NCBI GenBank assembly: GCA_018897105.1
Contig: JAHILF010000141.1
Location: 1-64,000, forward strand
Length of the DNA stretch: 64,000 bases
Direction: 5' to 3'
Origin: Pseudomonadota bacterium
GTDB taxonomy: Bacteria > Desulfobacterota > Desulfobulbia > Desulfobulbales > SURF-16
This document shows positions 16,329-24,539 of the stretch, one piece after another. The notes beneath the pieces were generated by a model. The model worked only from the letters and a program-made list of their open reading frames with translations. It was not told where the DNA came from and did not search any database. Position numbers and translations under genes: made by a program. Position 1 is the first letter of the stretch, and every line of letters starts with the position of its first letter.

Positions 16329-18392
16329 ATGAACTTCCGCATCGCCGATACCTTCACCGACAGCCTTGCCAGACTCACCGGCGAAGAGCAGAAGGCGGTC
16401 AAGACCACGGCCTTTGACCTGCAATTGAACCCAGCCAGTCCGGGCATGAGTTTTCACAAACTTGACAACGCCAGGGACAAGAATTTCTGGTCGGTACGGG
16501 TCAGCAGTGATCTGCGCATGATTGTTCATAAAACCTATGACAGTCTACTGCTCTGCTATGTCGATCATCATGACAAAGCCTACCAGTGGGCGGAACGGCG
16601 CAAACTGGAAACCCACCCCAGCACCGGGGCGGCCCAGCTGGTGGAGGTCCGGGAGTCTGTGCAGGAGATCATCATCCCCGTTTATGTGGGGGCTGCGGAG
16701 CCGAAGCCGCCATTGTTTGCCCACATGTCCGACGATAACCTGCTGAGCTACGGAGTGCCGGCGGACTGGCTGGCGGATGTCCGGCGGGCAGACGAGGATT
16801 CGCTTCTGGGTCTGGCCGATCATCTTCCTGCCGAAGCGGCCGAGGCCCTGCTCGACCTGGCTACCGGGGTAACGCCGCAACCGGTTCAACCGGCTGCCGC
16901 AGGCGACAGCCCCTTCGACCACCCCGACGCCCGGCGTCGCTTCCGGGTGATGAGCGATGTCGAGGAACTGGAGCGCGCCCTGGATTATCCGTGGGAGAAA
17001 TGGACCATCTTTCTCCACCCTGCCCAGCGCCAACTGGTGGAGCGCGATTATGGTGGCCCGGTCCGGGTTTCCGGTTCAGCCGGGACCGGCAAGACCATTG
17101 TCGCCCTGCATCGGGCCGTATTTCTGGGCCGCGCCAATCCTGCAAGCAGGGTGCTGCTCACCACCTTTTCCGAGCCTCTGGCCAATGCCCTGCGCACGAA
17201 ACTGTTTCGGCTGATCGGCAATGAACCCCGGCTGGGCGAACGGCTGGATGTCCACTCCATGGATGCCATCGGGCAGCGCATCTATGGCCTGCACTTCGGC
17301 CGGGCGAAGATTGCCGGCCGGAATGTGCTGCGCAATCTGCTGGCCGAGGCATCGGTCAGGGTCGAGGGGCACAAATTCAGCCCGCATTTTCTGCAAACCG
17401 AATGGGAGCTGATCGTTGACGCCTGGCAGCTGGAAACGTGGGAGGCATATCGTGATGTGCCTCGACTGGGACGGAAAACCCGCCTGTCGGAACAGCAGCG
17501 GCAGTTGCTGTGGGCGATATTTGACCAGGTCCGATCACGGTTGCAGTCTGACGGTCTCATGACCACTGCCGCAATGTTCGGCAAGCTGACGGCCCGGTTG
17601 ATCGAAATTGCGCGATCTCCGTTTGATTTTTGCGTGGTGGATGAGGCCCAGGATATCAATGTCCCCCAACTCCGTTTTCTTGCCGCCCTGGCTGGTGGCC
17701 GGCCCAACAGTTTATTTTTCGCTGGTGACCTTGGGCAGCGGATATTTCAACAGCCTTTTTCCTGGAAGGGGCTCGGGGTCGATATCCGCGGCCGCTCCCG
17801 CACCCTGAAGATCAATTATCGCACCTCCCATCAGATCAGGAGGCAGGCCGACCGGTTGCTGGCTCCGGAATTGTCCGATGTGGACGGTATTACCGAAGAA
17901 CGGCGGGGCACCATTTCGGTGTTCAATGGTCCAGGCCCGATTATCAGGGAGTTGGTGAGCAGAGATGAGGAAGCACGGTTCGTCGGCCAATGGTTGCAGG
18001 AGCGGATGGCCGAGGGAATCAAGCCGCATGAGGTGGGGGTGTTCGTACGTTCGGATGCGGAACTGGACAGGGCCGGAAGCGCCGTGGCGCATTCGGCTTT
18101 TCCGTGCAAAATCATTGATGATACCATTGAAACGACAATGGGGTTCATTTCGGTTTGCACCATGCACCTGGCCAAGCGATTGGAGTTTCGTGCCGTGGTT
18201 GTCATGGCCTGCGACGATGAAATCATTCCGCTCCAGGCCCGGATTGAAGCGGTCACCGACAACGCGGATTTGGAAGATGTTTATAATACCGAACGCCATT
18301 TGCTCTATGTCGCCTGCACCCGGGCAAGGGATCATCTGCTGGTGACGAGCGGCGATCTGCCATCGGAATTTCTCGATGATCTGCAGATGTGA
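16329..18392 (+). CDS. UvrD-type superfamily 1 helicase with N-terminal RelE-like domain
   Basis: A 687-residue fusion. Residues 1-~95 (FTDSLARLTGEEQKAVKTTA, then FWSVRVSSDLRMIVH) look like a RelE/ParE-type toxin fold. The remainder is an SF1 helicase: Walker A SGSAGTGKTIVALHR (~250), DEAQD (~437), FAGDLGQRIFQQPFSW, INYRTSHQIRR, MHLAKRLEFRAVVV and LLYVACTRARDHLL. All major helicase motifs look intact. The two parts are in one open frame with no repeat or stop between them. It is the third gene of the PHP-ATPase/AlbA_2/helicase unit and ends 53 bases from the convergent HEPN-like gene. Confidence 0.84.
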   Translation: MNFRIADTFTDSLARLTGEEQKAVKTTAFDLQLNPASPGMSFHKLDNARDKNFWSVRVSSDLRMIVHKTYDSLLLCYVDHHDKAYQWAERRKLETHPSTGAAQLVEVRESVQEIIIPVYVGAAEPKPPLFAHMSDDNLLSYGVPADWLADVRRADEDSLLGLADHLPAEAAEALLDLATGVTPQPVQPAAAGDSPFDHPDARRRFRVMSDVEELERALDYPWEKWTIFLHPAQRQLVERDYGGPVRVSGSAGTGKTIVALHRAVFLGRANPASRVLLTTFSEPLANALRTKLFRLIGNEPRLGERLDVHSMDAIGQRIYGLHFGRAKIAGRNVLRNLLAEASVRVEGHKFSPHFLQTEWELIVDAWQLETWEAYRDVPRLGRKTRLSEQQRQLLWAIFDQVRSRLQSDGLMTTAAMFGKLTARLIEIARSPFDFCVVDEAQDINVPQLRFLAALAGGRPNSLFFAGDLGQRIFQQPFSWKGLGVDIRGRSRTLKINYRTSHQIRRQADRLLAPELSDVDGITEERRGTISVFNGPGPIIRELVSRDEEARFVGQWLQERMAEGIKPHEVGVFVRSDAELDRAGSAVAHSAFPCKIIDDTIETTMGFISVCTMHLAKRLEFRAVVVMACDDEIIPLQARIEAVTDNADLEDVYNTERHLLYVACTRARDHLLVTSGDLPSEFLDDLQM

Positions 18393-18445
18393 AGTGTCGG
18401 ATTAAATCCGTTTGTTTAATGTGTATTTCCTCATCCCGGCCAGTT

Positions 18446-18913
18446 TTATCGACTCACCAGCTCCTGCAGCTCAATGGCCAGGTTGAGCATGGCCGGGATT
18501 TCCTCCATGGTGGGCGGCTGTCTGTGGTAGGTGTCGAGGTCGCAGATCTCCTGATAGGCGTCAAGGGAGATGAGCCGGTCCTTGATCCCGCCCAGGCGGC
18601 CGGGGAAATGCTCCTCCATGGCTTCCGCCAGATCACGCATGGTGTGGTTATAGGGCAGGTTGCCGCTCTGCATGAGGGCGCCCATCACCAGTTTTTCAAT
18701 GGCCATGGCGATGACGTTGTACAGGATCTCGGCGGTAAAGGCGTGCCGCTGACCGGCAAAGGCGTTACGGGCCGTGGTGAGGTATTGGTCTCCCTCGTGC
18801 AGGTACTCTTCCCAGCCCTTGATGGATTGAAATTTGATATCGCTGAAGCCGATCAGATCGGTTCGGAAAGCGGTGGAAGCCATATCGCTGTTTTTTGGCT
18901 GTGCCGTGGTCAT
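18446..18913 (-). CDS. HEPN-like helical protein at the end of the nifH operon
   Basis: A 155-residue all-helical protein. AFTAEILYNVIAMAIEKLVMGAL followed by NLPYNHTMRDLAEAMEEHFP resembles HEPN-domain proteins (nucleotidyltransferase partners and related). The canonical RxxxxH ribonuclease motif is not evident. It is the last gene in the nifH-to-HEPN direction, 27 bases after the GNAT gene, so co-expression with nitrogenase is likely but its function is unknown. The start at 18913 could also be M11 (MASTAFRTD). Confidence 0.6.
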   Translation of the reverse strand: MTTAQPKNSDMASTAFRTDLIGFSDIKFQSIKGWEEYLHEGDQYLTTARNAFAGQRHAFTAEILYNVIAMAIEKLVMGALMQSGNLPYNHTMRDLAEAMEEHFPGRLGGIKDRLISLDAYQEICDLDTYHRQPPTMEEIPAMLNLAIELQELVSR

Positions 18914-18940
18914 GGTAACATCCTTTTCCCGCCGCCCCTT

Positions 18941-19408
18941 TCAGGGCGACAGACGTTTGCGCAGGCAGATCAGCTCAGTGGTCTGCCAGCCGAGTTTGGT
19001 GTAAAAATCCAGGGCCGGTCCGTTGTTGCGGTCAGCCAGCAGCTGGAGACGCGACACCCCATTTTCCCCGGCCCATTTCCCCAGGCTCTCCATCAGGCGA
19101 CGGCCGATGCCCCGGCCGTGCCAGTCAGGCAGGACCACCACATCCTCCACCAGCAGGGCAGGGCCGCCCTCGGCGGTGGACACGGTGAGCTGGCCGGAGC
19201 ACATGCCGATGACCTGGCCATCCGCCTCGGCCACCAGGACGCAACCCCGGTAGTTGTCCAGCATCATCTGCAGACCCCGGCGCTGCCGCGTTTCGTCAAA
19301 AATAAAATCCTCTTCGATGCTGAAGAGGATTTTCAGCAGGCCCGTGAGGCTGTCAATGTCTCCTTGCCGGGCCGGACGGATGATTACCATGGGCGCAGTC
19401 ATAGTCAT
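18941..19408 (-). CDS. GNAT-family N-acetyltransferase, nif-linked
   Basis: A 155-residue GNAT protein with IIRPARQGDIDSLTGLL at the start, the VEDVVVLPDWHGRGIGRRLM acetyl-CoA-binding loop (Q/R-x-x-G-x-G/A type) and ALDFYTKLGWQTTEL at the end. It begins four bases after the ferredoxin stop codon. The substrate is not predictable. Several in-frame ATGs (19408, 19402, 19390) precede the domain; none has a strong ribosome site. Confidence 0.85.
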   Translation of the reverse strand: MTMTAPMVIIRPARQGDIDSLTGLLKILFSIEEDFIFDETRQRRGLQMMLDNYRGCVLVAEADGQVIGMCSGQLTVSTAEGGPALLVEDVVVLPDWHGRGIGRRLMESLGKWAGENGVSRLQLLADRNNGPALDFYTKLGWQTTELICLRKRLSP

Positions 19409-19412
19409 GGCG

Positions 19413-19718
19413 TTACGCGATCAGATACTCTGCCGGCGGCTCTCCGTCTTCGATGCCGTCCAGGATGGCGTCAATGGCCGCGGTGCTGTCCACCCCCTTG
19501 AACCACCAGTTTTCCGGGTGGACCACCATGATGGGGCCTGATTCGCACTGCTTGAGGCAGGTGGTGGCCGTGAGCAGGCAGTCCAGGCCCCGGTCAAGGA
19601 TTTCTTCGTCTATGTACTGCAGAAAGCCGTCGGTCTGTTTGTGGCAGAGGCCTTTGGGGTCTCCGCCGGCCGCCCGGAAGCTCTGGCACACAAGTATCTG
19701 TCGTTTGGGGATTGCCAT
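19413..19718 (-). CDS. Nif-associated thioredoxin-like 2Fe-2S ferredoxin
   Basis: A 101-residue protein of the thioredoxin-fold (Shethna-type) 2Fe-2S family, with cysteines in ILVCQSFRAAGGDPKGLC and TTCLKQCESGPIMVV and the common HPENWWFKGV ending. Nif-linked members are thought to protect nitrogenase or to serve in electron transfer or cofactor assembly; which applies here is unknown. ATG at 19718 with an AAGGAG site. It lies between the NifB-like gene and the GNAT gene. Confidence 0.9.
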   Translation of the reverse strand: MAIPKRQILVCQSFRAAGGDPKGLCHKQTDGFLQYIDEEILDRGLDCLLTATTCLKQCESGPIMVVHPENWWFKGVDSTAAIDAILDGIEDGEPPAEYLIA

Positions 19719-19749
19719 GGTGTTCTCCTTCCTATTGTGTTCTTTTCAT

Positions 19750-20934
19750 TTATGAACGCCGCTCGGTGCGGCATTGTTTTCCTTTTTTGCCTCCGCCGTA
19801 CAGCACGTCAACCGTGCCTTCCACATTGCCGTCGGTAACGAGCACGGTAATGCCGCTGCTGGCTAAAACCTTTCTTGGATTGTCTCCTGCTCCGGAGGTC
19901 AGCAGGGCAAAGCAGTCGGTGAATGAATCTGCCAGCTTCTCCCATCTGGCGCCTCCGCCGCCCGGTTCAGGTAATGATCGGCTGGCGAGCAGGCAGGGGA
20001 GCCCGTCTTCCCGGGGGCCGTAAATCAGGGCCTTGGTTGCCTGGCCGAGATGAAGATCGATATCCATGCCGTTTGCGCTGACTACGGCAACATTGGGCCG
20101 GGCTGCACTCGGTTGCGGCAGCATGGCTGCTGCAGGGACCGCAACACCTGCTTCTGCCGTGGCGGTATTCAGGCAAGACGCTTGTTCTGCTGTCTCTGTG
20201 GTAAGATATTGGGCGGCAAGCTTAGCAAGGGTCGCCATGCAGGCACTGTCAGGCTCATTGGAAGAGCCCATCTCATCCACGCAGGATGTGCAGGGAACCA
20301 GTATCATCTTTTCTGCTCCCCAAGCACCCATGCGTTCGGCGATTGCCGCCACCTGGCTGTCATTGATGCCGGGATAGACCGTGGTTCTGATGGTGACCTT
20401 GAGCCCGGCCCGCTGCAAGGCGGAAATAGCCCGCTGCTGTTCATCCACCAGCATGCCGGCCGCCTGACTCAAGGGGATTGTCCTGGTGCCTGGGCGGATC
20501 CAGGCATAGAGTTTTTTCACCACTTCGGGATCAACCGCCTCCACCTGCAGGGTGACTGTATTTACCCCGTGTTCGGCCAAGGCTTGGGCATACTGCTCTC
20601 CATTGATGCCCAGGGTGGTGATGCCAAGAGGCAGGTCAGCATGTCTGCGGCGTATCAGGCTGATAGTCTCCAGGGTGGGCTGGACTTCAGCCAGGGGATC
20701 ACCCGGGCCGCTGATGTGCGCCTCACCAATGTCTGCTCCCTGGCTGATCATATTGTCCAGCCAGCTCATGGCTTCCTGGGGCAGCATGGCCCGGGGAGCA
20801 TTGGCAGCGGGAGCAGAAAGCAATCTTGCATTGGCGCGGGCAGCCACCGGCAGATCAATTCGTTTTCCTGGCAGCCTGGGGGATTCTGCGCTGAAACAGG
20901 TTCGGGCAGGTGTACAGGCGGGTGCGGTATTCAT
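19750..20934 (-). CDS. NifB-like protein lacking the radical-SAM cysteine motif
   Basis: A 394-residue paralogue of NifB with the same plan: a radical-SAM-like barrel (HISGPGDPLAEVQPTLETI; TTVYPGINDSQVAAIAERM) and a C-terminal NifX-like domain (IDLHLGQATKALIYGP). Where NifB has [20 protein letters not shown], this protein reads LPVAARANARLLSAPAANA, so all three SAM-cluster cysteines are gone. The later HCTRC motif is reduced to a single Cys (QASCLN). The frame is open and otherwise well conserved, so it looks like a maintained non-catalytic homologue, perhaps a NifB-co carrier or scaffold. ATG at 20934 (MNTAPACT) follows GAGGGGG; the track's TTG overlaps the nifK stop. Confidence 0.86.
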   Translation of the reverse strand: MNTAPACTPARTCFSAESPRLPGKRIDLPVAARANARLLSAPAANAPRAMLPQEAMSWLDNMISQGADIGEAHISGPGDPLAEVQPTLETISLIRRRHADLPLGITTLGINGEQYAQALAEHGVNTVTLQVEAVDPEVVKKLYAWIRPGTRTIPLSQAAGMLVDEQQRAISALQRAGLKVTIRTTVYPGINDSQVAAIAERMGAWGAEKMILVPCTSCVDEMGSSNEPDSACMATLAKLAAQYLTTETAEQASCLNTATAEAGVAVPAAAMLPQPSAARPNVAVVSANGMDIDLHLGQATKALIYGPREDGLPCLLASRSLPEPGGGGARWEKLADSFTDCFALLTSGAGDNPRKVLASSGITVLVTDGNVEGTVDVLYGGGKKGKQCRTERRS

Positions 20935-20971
20935 AGGTTGTGCCCCCTCAAATTCCAAATAAATTGATAAA

Positions 20972-20994
20972 GGCAGGGGAACAAATCCCCTGCC
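20972..20994 (-). terminator. Stem-loop between nifK and the NifB-like gene
   Basis: GGCAGGGGA facing TCCCCTGCC with a five-base loop, followed on the minus strand by TTTATCAATTT. It lies just after the nifK stop. It could be an attenuating terminator or an mRNA-stabilising end that keeps nifHDK transcript levels above the downstream genes. Confidence 0.6.
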
Positions 20995-21003
20995 GCTGTT
21001 CAA

Positions 21004-22377
21004 CTACATGACAAGCTCGAATTGCTGTTCAGAATCATCCCGGTCCCTGCGGTCCAGCAGTACGCCCAGGATTTTTTCCAGCAGCCTGAGGGCACCCTTG
21101 TAAGCAACCGTGGGGAAGTACTGATGCCCCTGGCGGTCCAGGATGGGGAAGCCCCAACGGACAAAGGGGATATCTTCATCACGGGCAATGTACTTGCAGT
21201 AGGTATTGCCGATGATCAGGTCAACCGGATCATTCTTGATCCACTGATGGAGCAGGAACATGTCCCCGGCAGCCTTGACGTTGACTTCATAAGGCAGATC
21301 CTCGGTGATTTCCCTGATGCGCTTTTCAAAGGCCTTGCCCGGGGTGCCGGTGACGATGTGGGTGGGCCACATGTCAAGGGTGACCAGGAATTCGGTCATG
21401 CTGATCACTTGATCAGGATCACCCACCAGCGCCACCTTTTTGTGGTAGAGATACTGGTGCATGTCGGAGATCATGTCCACCAGCTGCCCCCGTTCCATGG
21501 ACAGCTCATCTGCCACCGTTACCCCGCCGACGATGCGCAGGGCGTCGATGAACCGGTCGGTGGCCTTGAGACCGAACGGCATGTCCAGCACCTTGCAGGG
21601 CACCTTGTTCTGAGTATCCAGTTCGCGGGCGGCGACCGCCGAGCACCATTCGCCCAGGGCCAGGGTGCCGATGGCATCTCCGGTTGCCTTCAGTTCCTCA
21701 ATGGTGGTTCCGCCATCGGGAAACATCTTGTACTCGCCGGACAGGGGGCCGTTCAGCACACCCGAGGTATCCGGGAAAAGAATGGTGCTGACCCCGAGCA
21801 TCTTGGTGATGCGTTTGATCTCTTCCATGTCGCACGGTTCCACCCAGCCGGGGATGATGTTTACCTTGCCGTTTTTTTTGCCGGTGCTCTCAGCCAGCCC
21901 CGCCATGGACTTGACCATGGTGGAAAATCCCGTCACATGGGAGCCCACATAACTCGGCGTGGAGGCGCTGATCATGTATTTGCCCTTGGGGATCTTGCCC
22001 TCGGTCAGCGCTTTTTTTCTGATCTGCTTCAGGTCGTCGCCGATGGTCTCGGACAGGCAGGTGGTGTGGACGGCAATGATGTCAGGTTCATAGACGCTGA
22101 AGATGTTTTCGATGGCCTGCAGCATATTGGCCTGCCCGCCGAATACCGATGCGCCCTCGGTGAAGGAACTGGTTGCTGCGGAGATGGGCTCCTTGTAGTG
22201 CCGGGTCAATGTGCTCCGGTGGTAGGCGCAGCATCCCTGGGAGCCATGACTGTGCGGCAGGCACCCGTGGATGCCCAGTGCCGCATACATGGCACCGATG
22301 GGCTGGCAGGTCTTGGCCGGATTGATCATCAAGGCGCTGCGCTCGCTGATTTCTTTTGGTGTATGTCGTAATAGCAT
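21004..22377 (-). CDS. nifK: Nitrogenase molybdenum-iron protein beta chain NifK
   Basis: The beta subunit of dinitrogenase, contributing half of the P-cluster ligands. P-cluster regions are visible at INPAKTCQPIGAMYAALGI, HGCLPHSHGSQGCCAYHR and HTTCLSETIGDDL. The 457-residue length and lack of a long N-terminal extension fit the shorter NifK form found with nifI1/nifI2 in anaerobes. The track's start at 22434 is a repeat-derived extension; the ATG at 22377 (MLLRHTPKEI) has GAGG eight bases upstream. It follows nifD after a minisatellite-filled gap. Confidence 0.97.
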   Translation of the reverse strand: MLLRHTPKEISERSALMINPAKTCQPIGAMYAALGIHGCLPHSHGSQGCCAYHRSTLTRHYKEPISAATSSFTEGASVFGGQANMLQAIENIFSVYEPDIIAVHTTCLSETIGDDLKQIRKKALTEGKIPKGKYMISASTPSYVGSHVTGFSTMVKSMAGLAESTGKKNGKVNIIPGWVEPCDMEEIKRITKMLGVSTILFPDTSGVLNGPLSGEYKMFPDGGTTIEELKATGDAIGTLALGEWCSAVAARELDTQNKVPCKVLDMPFGLKATDRFIDALRIVGGVTVADELSMERGQLVDMISDMHQYLYHKKVALVGDPDQVISMTEFLVTLDMWPTHIVTGTPGKAFEKRIREITEDLPYEVNVKAAGDMFLLHQWIKNDPVDLIIGNTYCKYIARDEDIPFVRWGFPILDRQGHQYFPTVAYKGALRLLEKILGVLLDRRDRDDSEQQFELVM

Positions 22378-22433
22378 TTTGTTTGCCTCTTTATTTCGCA
22401 AAGTGTTGCAACCGAGTGTAGAAATAATGTTCA

Positions 22434-22490
22434 AGTGTTCAAGTGTTTAAGCGTTTAAACGGTTTAAACGGTTTGAGCGGTTTGAGCGCT
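22434..22490. repeat. GTTTAAACGG/GTTTGAGCGG minisatellite between nifD and nifK
   Basis: Units such as TTCAAGTG, TTTAAGCG, TTTAAACGG and TTTGAGCGG follow one another across the gap. Same family as the tracts at 1797, 3241 and 24912. Confidence 0.8.
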
Positions 22491-22492
22491 GC

Positions 22493-24139
22493 CTATTCCC
22501 AACCGTAAGTGGCTGAAAGTTGCGGGTTTTCCTGCCAGGGCGCCTTCATGTAGCTCCAGACCTTGCTGTTCACCAGCCGGTCGATTTCCTTGTAGAAGTT
22601 GACGGCACCCTTGAACCCGGCGTAAGGACCGCCGGAGTCATAGCTGTGCAGCTGCTTCATGGGAATGCCCAGTTTCTGGATGGAATATTTTTCCTTGATG
22701 CCGGCGCAGAAAATATCCGGTTTCATCAGCTCCACCAGTTTCTCGGCCTCGTATTGATTCAGGTCGTCAATCACCAGGGTACCTTTTCCCATGTCAGGGA
22801 TCAGCCCGTCGTAATCTTTGAATTTATAGCCCGCAGCTTCCATGGCCTGCAGTTCTTCCGGACTTTTACGCGGGTTGTAGCGCGTCGGGTCCGCTTCCAC
22901 CTCAATCTCTTCGATGTTGCGGCTGTCTGCGTCAACCGTCAGATTGGGAAGGACCTGACGACCTTCATAATCGTCGCGGTGGGCAAACTCGTAACCGGCG
23001 GAGATGGTTTTCATACCCATCTCACTGAAGAGTTCCTGGTAATGGTGGGCCCGGGAGCCGCCGACGAACATCATGGCGGTCTTGCCCTCGGTGCGGGGCA
23101 GGACATCCTGCCTGGCCGCCTCAACAGCGGGCATCTCTTCTTTGATCACCGCCTCGACCCGGTCAATGAGTTCCTGGTCGCCGAAGTACTCGGCGATCTT
23201 GCGCAGGGACCTGGACGTGGCCTTGGCGCTGATAAAGTTCACCTTGATCCAGGGAATACCGTATTTCGTTTCCAGCATGTCGGCCACATAGTTAATGGAG
23301 CGGTGGCACATGACGGTGTTCAGATCGGCGGTGTGGGCCGAGGCGAACTGGTCATAGGTCGAGTTGCCGGAAAAGGTAGCGATGTTGGTGATGCCGCATT
23401 TCTTGAAAACGCGGTCAATCTCGAAGCCGTCGCCGCCGATATTGTATTCGCCGAGCAGGTTGATCTTATATTTGCCTGGTTTCACCTCGTCGTTTTCACC
23501 GACGATATGGCGGAAAACCTGGTTGTTGGCAATATGATGTCCCGCTGACTGGCTGACGCCTTTGTAGCCTTCGCAGCTGAAGGCGTACACATTGCAGTCC
23601 CCGAATTTCTCCTTCATCCTTTTGGTAACGGTATGGATGTCGTCACCGATAAGACCCACCGGGCAGGTGGCGAAAACGGCGATTGATTTCGGGTGAAACA
23701 GGTCATACGCTTCCTGGATAGCCTTTTCCAATTTTTTCTCCCCGCCGAAAATGATGTCCGAGTCCTGCATGTCGGTGGAAAAGGCGTAAGGCATGTAGTT
23801 TTCACCGTCCGGGCCGGCGTCGGTCTGGTTGCGCCTGGTGAGCCAGGCGTAAAAGCTGCAGCCGATGGGGCCGTGCACCAGGTTGATGATGTCGCGGGTG
23901 GGGCCCATGATAACACCCTTGCAGCCGGCATAGGTGCAACCGCGCATGGTGATGATGCCTGGAGTGGTGCGTACGTTGGCCGAAATCTCCGGGGTTTCGT
24001 TTTCCAGGGCCTCATTGATCATTATCTGTTTGGCGCGTTTGCGTGCTACCTTGGGCGGATACTTTGCCAGCAGCTGGGCCTTGACATCGGCCGGATCCCA
24101 CTGCACCATTTTTCTTTTTTTCTTTAGGATTGTAGACAT
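22493..24139 (-). CDS. nifD: Nitrogenase molybdenum-iron protein alpha chain NifD
   Basis: The alpha subunit carrying FeMo-co. P-cluster Cys contexts are RGCTYAGCKGV, HGPIGCSFYAW and FATCPVGLIGDD; the FeMo-co ligands are in AFSCEGYKGVSQSAGHH-type sequence, the Cys of TYDQ-region neighbours, and the His of LHSYDSGGPYAGF. At 548 residues it is longer than Azotobacter-type NifD, with extra sequence around residues 380-440 (VDADSRNIEEIEVEADPTRY), as in group II/III anaerobe enzymes. ATG at 24139 (MSTILKKKRK) with AAGGAG nine bases upstream; the upstream part of the ORF is not homologous. Confidence 0.97.
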   Translation of the reverse strand: MSTILKKKRKMVQWDPADVKAQLLAKYPPKVARKRAKQIMINEALENETPEISANVRTTPGIITMRGCTYAGCKGVIMGPTRDIINLVHGPIGCSFYAWLTRRNQTDAGPDGENYMPYAFSTDMQDSDIIFGGEKKLEKAIQEAYDLFHPKSIAVFATCPVGLIGDDIHTVTKRMKEKFGDCNVYAFSCEGYKGVSQSAGHHIANNQVFRHIVGENDEVKPGKYKINLLGEYNIGGDGFEIDRVFKKCGITNIATFSGNSTYDQFASAHTADLNTVMCHRSINYVADMLETKYGIPWIKVNFISAKATSRSLRKIAEYFGDQELIDRVEAVIKEEMPAVEAARQDVLPRTEGKTAMMFVGGSRAHHYQELFSEMGMKTISAGYEFAHRDDYEGRQVLPNLTVDADSRNIEEIEVEADPTRYNPRKSPEELQAMEAAGYKFKDYDGLIPDMGKGTLVIDDLNQYEAEKLVELMKPDIFCAGIKEKYSIQKLGIPMKQLHSYDSGGPYAGFKGAVNFYKEIDRLVNSKVWSYMKAPWQENPQLSATYGWE

Positions 24140-24164
24140 TATCGTTTGCTCCTTGTTTTCGTGG

Positions 24165-24539
24165 TTAGACGATGGACTTGATGCCCTTCTCGCCTGTGCG
24201 GACCCGGACGGCATCAGTCACCGGCAGGACAAAAATCTTGCCGTCACCCGGCTTGCCGGTCTGGTTGGTCTCGATGAGTGCCTGCACCACCTCGTCGACG
24301 AGATCGTCTTTTATCACCACCGTCACCATGCGCTTGGGATACAGTTTTCCTTTTTCTCCGAGCAGAGAGGCTGCCTCCTCGTAACCCTGCTGGGCTCCAT
24401 CGAGAACCGCGGGATTGATGAAGCCTTTGCCGCGGCCATGGGCTTCATGGGCAAAGAAGGCGTCGATACCGATATCGGTCAAGGCCTGCTTGGTCTGATT
24501 CATCATGTTTATTCGCACGATGGCGATCACCTCTTTCAT
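24165..24539 (-). CDS. nifI2: Nitrogen-regulatory PII-like protein NifI2
   Basis: A 124-residue PII-family protein; MKEVIAIVRINMMNQTKQAL opens it and GDGKIFVLPVTDAVRVRTGEKG closes it. Placed between nifI1 and nifD, it is NifI2. In methanogens the NifI1-NifI2 complex binds dinitrogenase and switches it off on ammonium, relieved by 2-oxoglutarate and ATP; the same role is inferred here. It overlaps nifI1 by four bases (ATGA). It lacks the uridylylation-tyrosine context seen in the GlnB at 34054. Confidence 0.94.
   Translation of the reverse strand: MKEVIAIVRINMMNQTKQALTDIGIDAFFAHEAHGRGKGFINPAVLDGAQQGYEEAASLLGEKGKLYPKRMVTVVIKDDLVDEVVQALIETNQTGKPGDGKIFVLPVTDAVRVRTGEKGIKSIV

Noticed and set aside
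18389-19501. 370-residue plus-strand ORF
   Set aside because: It runs antisense through the HEPN-like and GNAT genes, both of which have family motifs; the plus-strand product has none.
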